Positions 26,779 through 35,186 of a stretch of 38,073 bases of DNA are shown here, one piece after another. The DNA is taken from contig CALWIZ010000026.1 of assembly GCA_944380885.1 (NCBI GenBank), positions 1 through 38,073 of the forward strand, in the 5' to 3' direction. The position numbers were made by a program, and so were the translations under genes. Every line of letters starts with the position of its first letter. Within the stretch, counting starts at the first letter, position 1. This DNA is from an uncultured Clostridia bacterium. GTDB taxonomy: Bacteria > Bacillota > Clostridia > Oscillospirales > Acutalibacteraceae. The notes below the pieces were generated by a model. That model did no database searches. It was given only the letters and a program-made list of their open reading frames with translations, and was not told where the DNA came from.

Positions 26779-26808
26779 TTGAAATCGGGTAAACATATCC
26801 GTTATAAA
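26779..26808 (+). promoter_or_regulatory. Candidate internal promoter before the lipoprotein binding-protein gene
   Basis: TTGAAA at 26779-26784 and TATAAA at 26803-26808 are separated by 18 bases, each matching consensus at 5 of 6 positions. They lie in the largest gap of the first operon (65 bases) and just before AAAGGGAG and ATG 26832. A promoter here would let the binding protein and the dockerin enzyme be made at a higher level than the upstream genes. Confidence 0.5.
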
Positions 26809-26831
26809 ATTCAGAAAAAGGGAGTATTGCA

Positions 26832-28259
26832 ATGAAAAAAACACTGAAAAAAACCGCGTGTATGCTGCTCGCTCTCGCGACAGCTCTTGCCGTTGGTGCC
26901 TGCTCTGGGAAGGAGACATCCAGCGATAAAGCCGAAAGCAATAATAGTGGAGGCGATACCGCCAGAGTAAGCCAAGAATTTCTCGATTCTCTTAACGGAA
27001 TGAGCATAACAATAGCATATCCGGATAAAATGAGAAATCCTGGTCAAAGCCCAATAGATGATGAGTGGCAGATGACGGTCAACCGCGTTTCAAAGGAGCT
27101 TGGCGTGACGATCAAAGAGGAATTTTTCACTAATAAGGAAAACGGAGCATCTTTTATCACGGAAAGCCTTTCAGGCAATAACAGCGGAAATATAGAAGTT
27201 GTCTGGTTCACAAACGCGCTGCTCGGTGCGCAGAAAAATGCGTGGGCAGACCTTGACGCCGCCGCAAAGGAAGCGGGGATAACCCTTGATACGGACTGGG
27301 CATTTTCACCGACCACAAAAGCCTGCAATATTGACAATGTGCAGTACGGCGTACAGTATAAAACACAGTTTGTTGATTTTCCGGCAATGTATTACAATGT
27401 AAATATGGTAACGGTGGACAATAAGCTGGAAGATCCTTATGAGCTGTACTTAAAGGGCGAATGGACATTTGATAAATTTGAGGAATACTGCAAAAAGCTC
27501 ACCAAAACCGACGCTTCCGGAAATATAACGGTATACGGCTGCCAGCTTCCCGCCACCGCGTGGGTCACCAATTTTATTGACGCGAACGGCGGCTCAATAG
27601 GCAGACTTGACGGTGAGGGAAAATGGAAGCAGACACTTTCTGACAGCAAAACTTTAAACGCTTACAATTATGTGTATAAATGGATGTATTCGGATAAATG
27701 CGTCTATGTTCCGCAGGGAACATGGGATACCGCCTATCAGAATCTATGGGACGGCAAGACCGCGATGGTAATGGGAGCCTCATCAGCCGCGACTGATTCC
27801 TACTTAAAGCAGAAGGACGAGGGAGGAATGGGAGTAGTACCGCTCCCGAAGGGACCTGACGCAGAGGATTATTCGCTCAATTCCAGCGGCGGATTTGCCT
27901 ATGTGATACCCGTCGCATATCAGAAAGACGCGGCTAAATATCTCTATGTCATAGATGAAATATCGCGCTCATGGTATGAAAACTTTGAATCGGTTTACAG
28001 CGCTCAGCATTCGGCGGTTTTCAAGGATCAGAAATATTATGATTTCTTCTACAAGCTGATGAACAACGATCTTCTTACCGATATTTCAGGGGCTTCACTC
28101 TCTCTCGTTTCGGACTCTTCGGGATACAGTTCTTCTATGCTTACGGTTGAGATAACCAACGGAGCTTCTCCGGCAACCGCTATAAGCCGTTTTGCGTCCG
28201 CGATGCAGAACGAGAATGACGACGTAATGGGAGATACACGGTATACCGGCTTTAACTGA
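26832..28259 (+). CDS. Extracellular solute-binding lipoprotein (sugar ABC transporter)
   Basis: This 475-residue lipoprotein has a lipobox VGAC with Cys24. The mature part resembles family 1 sugar-binding proteins: EVVWFTNALLGAQKN, VDFPAMYYNVNMV, GEWTFDKFEEYCKKLTK, LWDGKTAMVMGA and GGMGVVPLPKGP. It lies in the membrane outer face and delivers ligand to a permease pair. No permease gene is adjacent, so it must use one of the two pairs at 6840-8647 or 13296-15153, or a distant pair. The region between VSQEF and the first strand is a short flexible linker. AAAGGGAG provides the ribosome binding site. Confidence 0.92.
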   Translation: MKKTLKKTACMLLALATALAVGACSGKETSSDKAESNNSGGDTARVSQEFLDSLNGMSITIAYPDKMRNPGQSPIDDEWQMTVNRVSKELGVTIKEEFFTNKENGASFITESLSGNNSGNIEVVWFTNALLGAQKNAWADLDAAAKEAGITLDTDWAFSPTTKACNIDNVQYGVQYKTQFVDFPAMYYNVNMVTVDNKLEDPYELYLKGEWTFDKFEEYCKKLTKTDASGNITVYGCQLPATAWVTNFIDANGGSIGRLDGEGKWKQTLSDSKTLNAYNYVYKWMYSDKCVYVPQGTWDTAYQNLWDGKTAMVMGASSAATDSYLKQKDEGGMGVVPLPKGPDAEDYSLNSSGGFAYVIPVAYQKDAAKYLYVIDEISRSWYENFESVYSAQHSAVFKDQKYYDFFYKLMNNDLLTDISGASLSLVSDSSGYSSSMLTVEITNGASPATAISRFASAMQNENDDVMGDTRYTGFN

Positions 28260-28280
28260 TAAAAAACAGGAGGAGAAAAA

Positions 28281-31200
28281 ATGTCAAAGATAATCAGCAG
28301 ACAATTTTCAAAAGCAGTTTCACTTTTTATATCTATAATGCTTGTACTCTCGGCTTTTGTTTTTGCACCGGTTACTTCCTCCGCAGCTACATACAGCAAT
28401 AAAACAGATTTCATGAACGGCAGATACGGTATTTTCCTCCATTATCTCTCAAACAGCGGTATGACGGATGAGCAATGGACGGAGAAGGTCAAGAGCTTTG
28501 ATTCGGAAGCTTTCGCGTCTGCGGCGGAAACGGCCGGAGCGTCGTGGGTAACGGTTACGCTGACACAAGCTGACGGCAGATACTGCATACCGATTGATAC
28601 AATCTTTGCCGGAAGTGATATACCCGGATTTGGCTCAGGCTCGGTCACGGCGAAGGGCGTTGCCGCGGAGGATGACCTTGTGGCACGTCTTTATACGGCT
28701 CTGAATGCGAAGGGAATAAAGCTTATGCTTTACTGGATACCCAGCGCACCCTCCGGCAACGCAGAGCTTGCAGCTGAAATAGGCGCCACCGAATTTGTAT
28801 CCGGTAACTGGAAAATAAACGATACGGTTTATTCCAATATGAGCGCGGCTATGCGCACCGTTTCCGAATATTACGCAGAAAAAATATCCGGCTGGTGGAT
28901 AGACGGCTGCTATGACTCGGTAGATTTTACAGAGACTGTTGCCGAAGGCTATAAGACTGCGCTTACAGCTGGCAATGCAGAAGCTGTTGTTGCTTTCAAC
29001 AACGGCACCAAGGCTGACGACTGCCGCTTTGAGTGTGAGGACTACACGGCGGGCGAAATATGCCATCCGAATACGCTCGATATTACGGATATTTACGATT
29101 ATTCGGCAAATTCAAGATGGTCTCCGCTCGGTTATCAGAAGCATTTTCTTACCTTCCTCGGTGACAACTGGGGATTCCCCGGTACGCACTATGATACCGA
29201 CGCCCTTGTAAGGCACTGCTACGACAATATACTGAGCAAGGGCGCGGCTATATCGTTTGATGTTGCCTGCTCAGCTTCGGGAGCGATAGACTCGGCGCAG
29301 CTTTCACAGCTTGCGGCTTTAAAGGAATATTCGCAGAATGCGCTCTTTGATATGCCGCTCGGCTTTGAAAGCGGACTTAATAATATTTTCAGCCTTGAGA
29401 AAATAGAAAATAATACTGCATACAAATATGCTACCGAAACAGCCGGAGGAGAAGACGCTCTTAACGGCGACTACTCGCTTCTTATTGTTCCTGACGGTGT
29501 GCAGCGCACCTCTGCGGTATCTTCGCGAAATATAAAAGGAATAAGCGGATTTTCATGGGATAAGCTCAAAAACGGCACAAGCACGGTCGACGGAATAATG
29601 CTCCGTATGAAGATTACGGGCTCTGACGCTTCAAAACCGCTTGCATTCAGCCTTTTCGCTACCCAGAGCGGAAAATCGTATACATGGCTCGGAAGAAACG
29701 CCGTTCTTTACGATACGGACGGCAACCCGATAACAGCGCCGAGCTCAAGCTTTTCGGTAACGCTTCCGGCTGATTTTGACGGATTTATTTTCCTGCCGTT
29801 TACGCAGGCGAAAACCGACGGCACTGGATGGCCTTCATTCTCAGCTGAAGCCGATACTTCCACATTTGTGGATTTCTCTCAGGGCTTCAATCTGAGCATA
29901 AATTTCAAAGCGGTTTACGACAGCGGTGAAAACGGCTGGATAGGTACTCAGGTACTGATTGACGATATAGCTGTTTATTCGGGAGACCACTATGATATGA
30001 TCCGTTCGCTCGGATACGGTTTGCTTGCCGCTACACAGCCCGAATATTACAGCTTCCCGCTTGACTTTGAGGGCCTTGAGCTGCCTGCCGGCTGGAATTC
30101 GGCAACTGCAACATACATAAAGGTAACTGACGGAAACAAATCATGGCCGAATGAAAAATTCAGCGGTTATATGTCACTGGTCTCCGGCAGCGAGGCTTTA
30201 AACGGCAATTATTCGCTTAAAATTTCGGTTCCCGAGCTTAATATCAGCTGGACTGATGAACAGAACAATCAGACACTCGGAAACATCACTACCGGATATA
30301 TGCCGGTCGCCGGAATAGAGGAGCTTTCATTTGAAAAGCTGGCCGACGCCGCGAAAAACGGCAAAAGCGATTATGCGTATATCCGTATCAGGATGAAGCT
30401 CCCCGAGTCTGAGGACGGCAGCCCCTTCAACTTCGCGCCGCGTATAAAGCAGGACGGAATAACTGACCAGATTTATCTCGCTCACGGAGAATTTGCGTAT
30501 GACATTAACGGTAATGAGGTTACATCGGTCAGAAGCAACACTGAGCAGAACAATATAAGCCTGCCGTCCGGTTTTGACGGATATCTTTATATTCCGTTCA
30601 CAGGAATGACAAATACCGAAGGTTACATCGGCTATTCCACTGCGACAAAAGATCAGATGCCGGATATGTCCGAACCGTTTTCGGTATGGTTTTTCTTTAC
30701 AAACGATACATGGTGCGGCGCCGACACTTATGTAGACGATATGAGCATAATAACGGATAACAGCGCGCTGCCCTTTACATTTGACAATGAGATTCAGCGT
30801 CCGTTCACCTCACTCACCAATTCCGGCGCATCGGCGTCAGGACTGTCATATGTGACAGGCGGTGAGGCGCTCAACGGGAACGCTTCGTTTAAAATCGATT
30901 TCCCGGATAATTCGCAGAAAATAGAGACAAATCATGCTGCCGTGGCAGGAAACGCCGAATTTTCATGGGATTCGCTTAAAACCGGAACAGAGGCTCTGAG
31001 CGGCATAATGATGAGAATAAAAATAACAGGAGCGTCTGCAGAAGACAATCTCCCGTTAAGTCTTCTCCTCTATCAAAACGGCAAATCAAAAACATGGCTC
31101 GGAAGGTCGGGCGCGGTAATTTATGACCTTGACGGAAATAAGACAGAATTATCGGATAATAAATTCTGTCTGTACCTTCCCGGAAACTTTGACGGTTATC

Positions 31201-32306
31201 TTTTCGTGCCATTCAGCTCTGCAAGGCTTGATGACGCTACATGGACAGGATATGCGCCTGAAACAGATATGTCGGCTTTTGTCGATTTTTCGGCGGATTA
31301 TGAGCTTTCATTTATGTTCGGAGGAGTATATGACAATCATGTTTCATGGGCAGGGGCAGAAGCTGTAATAGACGATATAAGCTATTACGGCGGTTCAAGC
31401 GATGAGGAGCATTATGCCGTGATACGTGCGCTCGGCTATGAAATGCTGCGTGGCGAGCAGCCGGAAAGCTATACGGTTCCGCTTGATTTTGAAAAATATG
31501 AGCTGCCGTTTGCTGCGTCGGTTTCATACTATTCTTATAACGGAGGTTATCCGACAACAAGCGCGGCAAACCGTCTGGTGGGTTCTGCAAACGCTCTTTC
31601 GGGTGATGTTTCGCTTGCTCTGACCGTTCCGGGTGGAGGAGAAGGAAACTATGTAAGAGCAGAGACCTCATGGTCTGAGTTTGGCGGTATCAGCGGGCTT
31701 GATAAGGCTACTCTTATGCTTGCAAACTCTGATTACGCGTCATTAAGGCTGCGTATAAAAATACCCGACGGTTCACCTGAGGAAATGTTTACATTCAATA
31801 TTGCCTTTGTGCAGGATACCGCCACCGCGAACAGCTCGGAGACGGTCGGCTATCTTTCTGCGGGTGCCTGTGGCTTCAACGCCGACGGCAGCTATAATTC
31901 GGAAGTAACTTATTTTGACAGGTATATAAAAGCTCCTGCCGGATTTGACGGATATATTGAGATACCTTTGCGCAGTATGTTTGCCGTGCTGCCTGACCGA
32001 TATCTTGATTACGGCGACAGCGGAAATATGCTGCCCGATCTTTCCGAAAATTTCAGTATTCGCTTCAATTTCTACGACAATACCGAGGGCAGAACGATTC
32101 TCATTGACGATATAAGCGTTAAGAAAGACGGCACATTCGGCGATTTAAACGGCGACGGAGCCGTAAACGCACAGGATACCGCGCTTCTTAAAAAGGCGCT
32201 TTTAGGCGCGATGCCTTGTGCCGGCTCAATGGATCTTAACGGAGACGGATATGTCGATGTAAAAGACCTCATAAGACATAACAAACTCTTAAGTATGATT
32301 TTATAA
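28281..32306 (+). CDS. Secreted GH29-like protein with four surface modules and a C-terminal dockerin
   Basis: The 1341-residue protein has an excellent AGGAGG site, a signal peptide ending TSSAA, and a GH29-like domain at ~37-345. That domain carries RYGIFLHYL and GWWIDGCYD with Asp208 as expected nucleophile, and FNNGTK and GEICHPN match the anchored paralogue closely. Four modules begin near residues 357, 589, 829 and 1064. They share ALNG, FDGFIFLPF and DDI strands and the LGYxxxxxxQPE connector with the giant protein at 15174; modules 1 and 3 are alike (TWLGR), as are 2 and 4. The end (~1287-1341) is a type I dockerin with two calcium loops, DLNGDGAVNAQD and DLNGDGYVDVKD. It is secreted and should dock onto a cohesin-bearing scaffold or cell-wall partner encoded elsewhere. 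Fucosidase activity is inferred only. Confidence 0.85.
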   Translation: MSKIISRQFSKAVSLFISIMLVLSAFVFAPVTSSAATYSNKTDFMNGRYGIFLHYLSNSGMTDEQWTEKVKSFDSEAFASAAETAGASWVTVTLTQADGRYCIPIDTIFAGSDIPGFGSGSVTAKGVAAEDDLVARLYTALNAKGIKLMLYWIPSAPSGNAELAAEIGATEFVSGNWKINDTVYSNMSAAMRTVSEYYAEKISGWWIDGCYDSVDFTETVAEGYKTALTAGNAEAVVAFNNGTKADDCRFECEDYTAGEICHPNTLDITDIYDYSANSRWSPLGYQKHFLTFLGDNWGFPGTHYDTDALVRHCYDNILSKGAAISFDVACSASGAIDSAQLSQLAALKEYSQNALFDMPLGFESGLNNIFSLEKIENNTAYKYATETAGGEDALNGDYSLLIVPDGVQRTSAVSSRNIKGISGFSWDKLKNGTSTVDGIMLRMKITGSDASKPLAFSLFATQSGKSYTWLGRNAVLYDTDGNPITAPSSSFSVTLPADFDGFIFLPFTQAKTDGTGWPSFSAEADTSTFVDFSQGFNLSINFKAVYDSGENGWIGTQVLIDDIAVYSGDHYDMIRSLGYGLLAATQPEYYSFPLDFEGLELPAGWNSATATYIKVTDGNKSWPNEKFSGYMSLVSGSEALNGNYSLKISVPELNISWTDEQNNQTLGNITTGYMPVAGIEELSFEKLADAAKNGKSDYAYIRIRMKLPESEDGSPFNFAPRIKQDGITDQIYLAHGEFAYDINGNEVTSVRSNTEQNNISLPSGFDGYLYIPFTGMTNTEGYIGYSTATKDQMPDMSEPFSVWFFFTNDTWCGADTYVDDMSIITDNSALPFTFDNEIQRPFTSLTNSGASASGLSYVTGGEALNGNASFKIDFPDNSQKIETNHAAVAGNAEFSWDSLKTGTEALSGIMMRIKITGASAEDNLPLSLLLYQNGKSKTWLGRSGAVIYDLDGNKTELSDNKFCLYLPGNFDGYLFVPFSSARLDDATWTGYAPETDMSAFVDFSADYELSFMFGGVYDNHVSWAGAEAVIDDISYYGGSSDEEHYAVIRALGYEMLRGEQPESYTVPLDFEKYELPFAASVSYYSYNGGYPTTSAANRLVGSANALSGDVSLALTVPGGGEGNYVRAETSWSEFGGISGLDKATLMLANSDYASLRLRIKIPDGSPEEMFTFNIAFVQDTATANSSETVGYLSAGACGFNADGSYNSEVTYFDRYIKAPAGFDGYIEIPLRSMFAVLPDRYLDYGDSGNMLPDLSENFSIRFNFYDNTEGRTILIDDISVKKDGTFGDLNGDGAVNAQDTALLKKALLGAMPCAGSMDLNGDGYVDVKDLIRHNKLLSMIL
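29349..32130 (+). repeat. Four modules shared with the giant surface protein
   Basis: Modules begin near bases 29349, 30045, 30765 and 31470. Modules 1 and 3 resemble those of the giant protein most (TWLGR, YDxDGN, FDGFIFLP). Modules 2 and 4 are longer and share DYA followed by R-x-R-x-K-x-P. This is again an A-B-A-B pattern, consistent with duplication of a two-module unit. Confidence 0.75.
32139..32303 (+). other. Dockerin type I domain (coding segment)
   Basis: It encodes residues ~1287-1341 of the preceding protein: two calcium-binding loops of the D-x-N-G-D-G-x-V-x-x-x-D form separated by a helix with ALLKKALLGA. Two loops with Asp at the first and last positions are the defining dockerin pattern. 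It would pair with a cohesin, which is not in this window. Confidence 0.9.
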
Positions 32307-32312
32307 ATATTT

Positions 32313-32347
32313 GCCTCCGCAGGACAGTGATCTGCCTTTGCGGAGGC
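32313..32347 (+). terminator. Hairpin terminator after the dockerin gene
   Basis: GCCTCCGCA (32313-32321) pairs perfectly with TGCGGAGGC (32339-32347) around a 17-base loop and is followed by GGTTTATT, a weak U-tract. It sits in the 70-base gap before the GH36-like gene and may end or attenuate the first transcript. No clear promoter is seen before 32377, so partial read-through is likely. Confidence 0.6.
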
Positions 32348-32376
32348 GGTTTATTAAAATAAGGGGATAAATTTAT

Positions 32377-34437
32377 ATGCGATATTATGAACGTAACGGA
32401 ATTTATACAGGCTGCGACAGTCTCGGAAGATTTTTCTTCAGCGCCTCAAAGCCAGATATTCTGCCGGCGCAGGAATGGGATAATCTGAATGTTCACGCGG
32501 TTGTGAATAACAACACCGTAATGCGTGTAATGGACGGGAAATGTACCGAGGAATACAATCTTCTTTCTGTTGAAAAAACAGAGTTTTCGGAAAAAGGGGC
32601 AGAAACGGTATATATCAACAGGGAAACCGGTGCGCGTATCTATGCAAAAACCGAGCTTGACGGATCGCTTAATGTCGTCTTGCAGAATACGGTTATAGAG
32701 AATACGGGAGAAGAACCTCTGCTTGTAAACAGTCTGTCTTCTGCAAAGGCGGTATATGTGGGACTTTCCGGTCAGACGTGGTATGAAAGCGGAAACGACT
32801 GGACGGTTCACTATTGCCGGAATATCTGGCAGGGAGAGGGACAGTGGCGTAAATCTTCTCTTTCCGAAGCTGGAATGTACGCCACAAGCGGACATTTGTG
32901 GGCAAAGAACAGCTTTTCGGTAAGCTCGCGCTCATCATGGTCATGCGGCGAATATTATCCGGCGCTTATAATTGAAAACAAAAAAGACCGGAAGTGCTGG
33001 TTCTTTGAAATTGAAAGCGGCGGTGACTGGAAGATAGAGTGCTCGGTATACGGAGGAACCGGCTCAGGAGGATTTAACGTTACTATGACGGCGGCTGACG
33101 AAGCTCTCGGGTGGACGTATGTTCTGAAGCCCGGAGAAAAATACGAGGCTGTTCCGGCATTTTACGGAGTTGTAAACGGTGATTTCGGCGACGCGGTAAG
33201 AGAAATGCTCGCATATAAACGAAAATACGCGTTAAGAAACAACACGCTTCCGCTGGTGTTCAATGACTATATGAACTGTCTGTGGGGAATGCCGAGCGAC
33301 GAAAAACTGATACCCTTAATAGACATTGCGTCGGAAATCGGATGCGAATGCTTCTGCATTGACGACGGCTGGCATAAGGATCTCGGAGACTGGCAGTGGG
33401 ACGACGGTAAATTCGGAAATTACGGCTTTAAAGGAATAATTGAATATATCCGGTCAAAGGGTATGCGCGCAGGCGTATGGTTTGAGTTTGAGTCATGCTC
33501 TAAGGATTTCGCGCAGAAAAAGGGACTTAAAATTCTTGCAAGAAACGGTGTGCCGGTGAGCGGTGAAAGACCTTTGCTTGATATGAGAGACCCGAATGTA
33601 CGGCAATACCTTAGAAACTCGGTGCGCGAAGTATATTCTGTCGGTGTGAGATTTATAAAGAACGATTACAATAACTGTACCGGAGCGGGAACCGATATTT
33701 ACGGCACCTCTGCTTCAGAGGGAACGCGCAGGAATCATGCGGCGTTTATAGAGTTTGTTGACAGCCTTTATAAGGAATTTCCAGATCTTATCATAGAAAA
33801 CTGCGGCTCCGGAGCTATGCGTTTTGATTATTCCACATTGAAGCATTTTGACCTTCAATCTACGTCGGATCAGGAAAATTATCTTGATTATCCGTCTGTT
33901 TCGGTCGGTATTTCGGCGCTTGTCCCGGCGGAACGCGCGGGAGTATGGTCATATCCGTATCCCGCCCTTTACGGTAAGGATGCTCCTGAAACCGGAGCTC
34001 CGGAATTTTCTGACGGCGAACAGACAATTTTCAATATCGTGACAGGCTTTTCAGGCAATATGTATCTTTCAGGAAGAATAGACCGCTGCGACAAAAATAA
34101 TCTTCTTCTAATCAGAGAAGGTATCGAAAAATATAAAAAATACAGAGATTTTATATTTTCAGCATATCCGGAATATGTCTGTCCGTTCAGAAAATTCGGT
34201 GACAGAACATATAACGCGCTCGGATACGCCGACGCGGCAAAAAACAGTATGCTGCTGATTTTATGGAATATGGATACCGAAAATTTTGATATTGATCTTA
34301 GGAAATACGGATTTAGTAAAGCTTTTCCCGTATATCCGGGCGATTTCGGCAGCTATACATATTGCTATGAGAACGGTATTCTGAGAGTAAAATGCGGCGG
34401 CAAAAACCGTGCGCGAATAATACGCTTAGATAAGTGA
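32377..34437 (+). CDS. GH36-like alpha-galactosidase
   Basis: The 686-residue protein has an N-terminal beta-supersandwich (~1-270) and a TIM barrel. In the barrel, CFCIDDGWHKDLGDW fits the GH36 substrate strand. FIKNDYNN with Asp429 matches the nucleophile strand; the usual KWD is KND here. ENCGSGAMRFD replaces the classical CSGGGGRxD, and STSDQEN near 498 carries the general acid. No signal peptide is seen, so it acts in the cytoplasm on imported galactosyl-oligosaccharides. AAGGGG precedes the ATG. The family also contains enzymes for alpha-N-acetylgalactosamine and other galactosides, so specificity is open. It starts the second transcriptional block. Confidence 0.85.
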   Translation: MRYYERNGIYTGCDSLGRFFFSASKPDILPAQEWDNLNVHAVVNNNTVMRVMDGKCTEEYNLLSVEKTEFSEKGAETVYINRETGARIYAKTELDGSLNVVLQNTVIENTGEEPLLVNSLSSAKAVYVGLSGQTWYESGNDWTVHYCRNIWQGEGQWRKSSLSEAGMYATSGHLWAKNSFSVSSRSSWSCGEYYPALIIENKKDRKCWFFEIESGGDWKIECSVYGGTGSGGFNVTMTAADEALGWTYVLKPGEKYEAVPAFYGVVNGDFGDAVREMLAYKRKYALRNNTLPLVFNDYMNCLWGMPSDEKLIPLIDIASEIGCECFCIDDGWHKDLGDWQWDDGKFGNYGFKGIIEYIRSKGMRAGVWFEFESCSKDFAQKKGLKILARNGVPVSGERPLLDMRDPNVRQYLRNSVREVYSVGVRFIKNDYNNCTGAGTDIYGTSASEGTRRNHAAFIEFVDSLYKEFPDLIIENCGSGAMRFDYSTLKHFDLQSTSDQENYLDYPSVSVGISALVPAERAGVWSYPYPALYGKDAPETGAPEFSDGEQTIFNIVTGFSGNMYLSGRIDRCDKNNLLLIREGIEKYKKYRDFIFSAYPEYVCPFRKFGDRTYNALGYADAAKNSMLLILWNMDTENFDIDLRKYGFSKAFPVYPGDFGSYTYCYENGILRVKCGGKNRARIIRLDK

Positions 34438-34446
34438 GGAAAAGGC

Positions 34447-35172
34447 ATGAATTATTCTGAAGACAGCTGGAACGGATTTAAAAAACTGTCGTTTGAAACT
34501 GACGGGAGAGAGACATTTCTTGTTTTTCCGGATATAGAAAAAAACGGAAAATGGCTGCTTAAAACCGAATATTTCGGAGCTTTTCCTGATTTTGAAATCG
34601 AAATGCTCAAAAGAGGTTACAGTCTTGCCTATATATCAAACAGCACACGCTGGCACATGGACTCTGATGATGACGCGAAGGCGGAATTGGCGGTGCGGCT
34701 TAAAAAAGAATTTGCTCTGTCGGATAAATGTATGCCGGTAGGAATGAGCTGCGGAGGAATGCACGCGGTTTATTTTGCTGCAAAATATCCGGAATATGTT
34801 GCGGCTCTTTATCTCGACGCTCCTGTGCTCAACCTTTTAAGTTGTCCGTGCGGCGTAGGCGAAGGAACCGATGAAATGTATGAGGAATTTCTGCGTGACA
34901 GAGGAATAACGGTTTCACAGCTTATAAATTACCGCTCCCACCCGATAGATAAGGTACCTGTTTTAATTAAGAACCGCATACCGGTCTTTCTTGTATGCGG
35001 GGACAGCGACGGGGTTGTCCCTTATGCGGAAAACGGTGAGGTTCTGGCACAGCTGTATGAAAACAGCGGAGTTCCGTTTGAAAAGGTTATAAAGCCGGGC
35101 TGCGGCCATCATCCTCACGGATTAAGTAACCTGAAACCGATTGTTGATTTTACTGAAAAATATTATTTTTAA
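34447..35172 (+). CDS. Alpha/beta hydrolase, esterase/peptidase-like
   Basis: This small 241-residue alpha/beta hydrolase has Ser101 in GMSCGG as nucleophile, Asp186/188 in the CGDSDG turn and His221 in GCGHHPHG. It lacks a signal peptide and lid-like insertions. It follows the GH36-like gene by 9 bases (AGTGAGGAAAAGG). It probably removes an ester group from a sugar, given the two esterase-like genes that follow, but a general carboxylesterase role cannot be excluded. Confidence 0.82.
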   Translation: MNYSEDSWNGFKKLSFETDGRETFLVFPDIEKNGKWLLKTEYFGAFPDFEIEMLKRGYSLAYISNSTRWHMDSDDDAKAELAVRLKKEFALSDKCMPVGMSCGGMHAVYFAAKYPEYVAALYLDAPVLNLLSCPCGVGEGTDEMYEEFLRDRGITVSQLINYRSHPIDKVPVLIKNRIPVFLVCGDSDGVVPYAENGEVLAQLYENSGVPFEKVIKPGCGHHPHGLSNLKPIVDFTEKYYF

Positions 35173-35186
35173 GGAAAGGTGAAAAA

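Noticed and set aside
26398..26919. 173-codon minus-strand open frame spanning two genes
   Set aside because: It crosses the end of the GH29-like gene and the signal peptide of the binding protein; both plus-strand genes are well supported.
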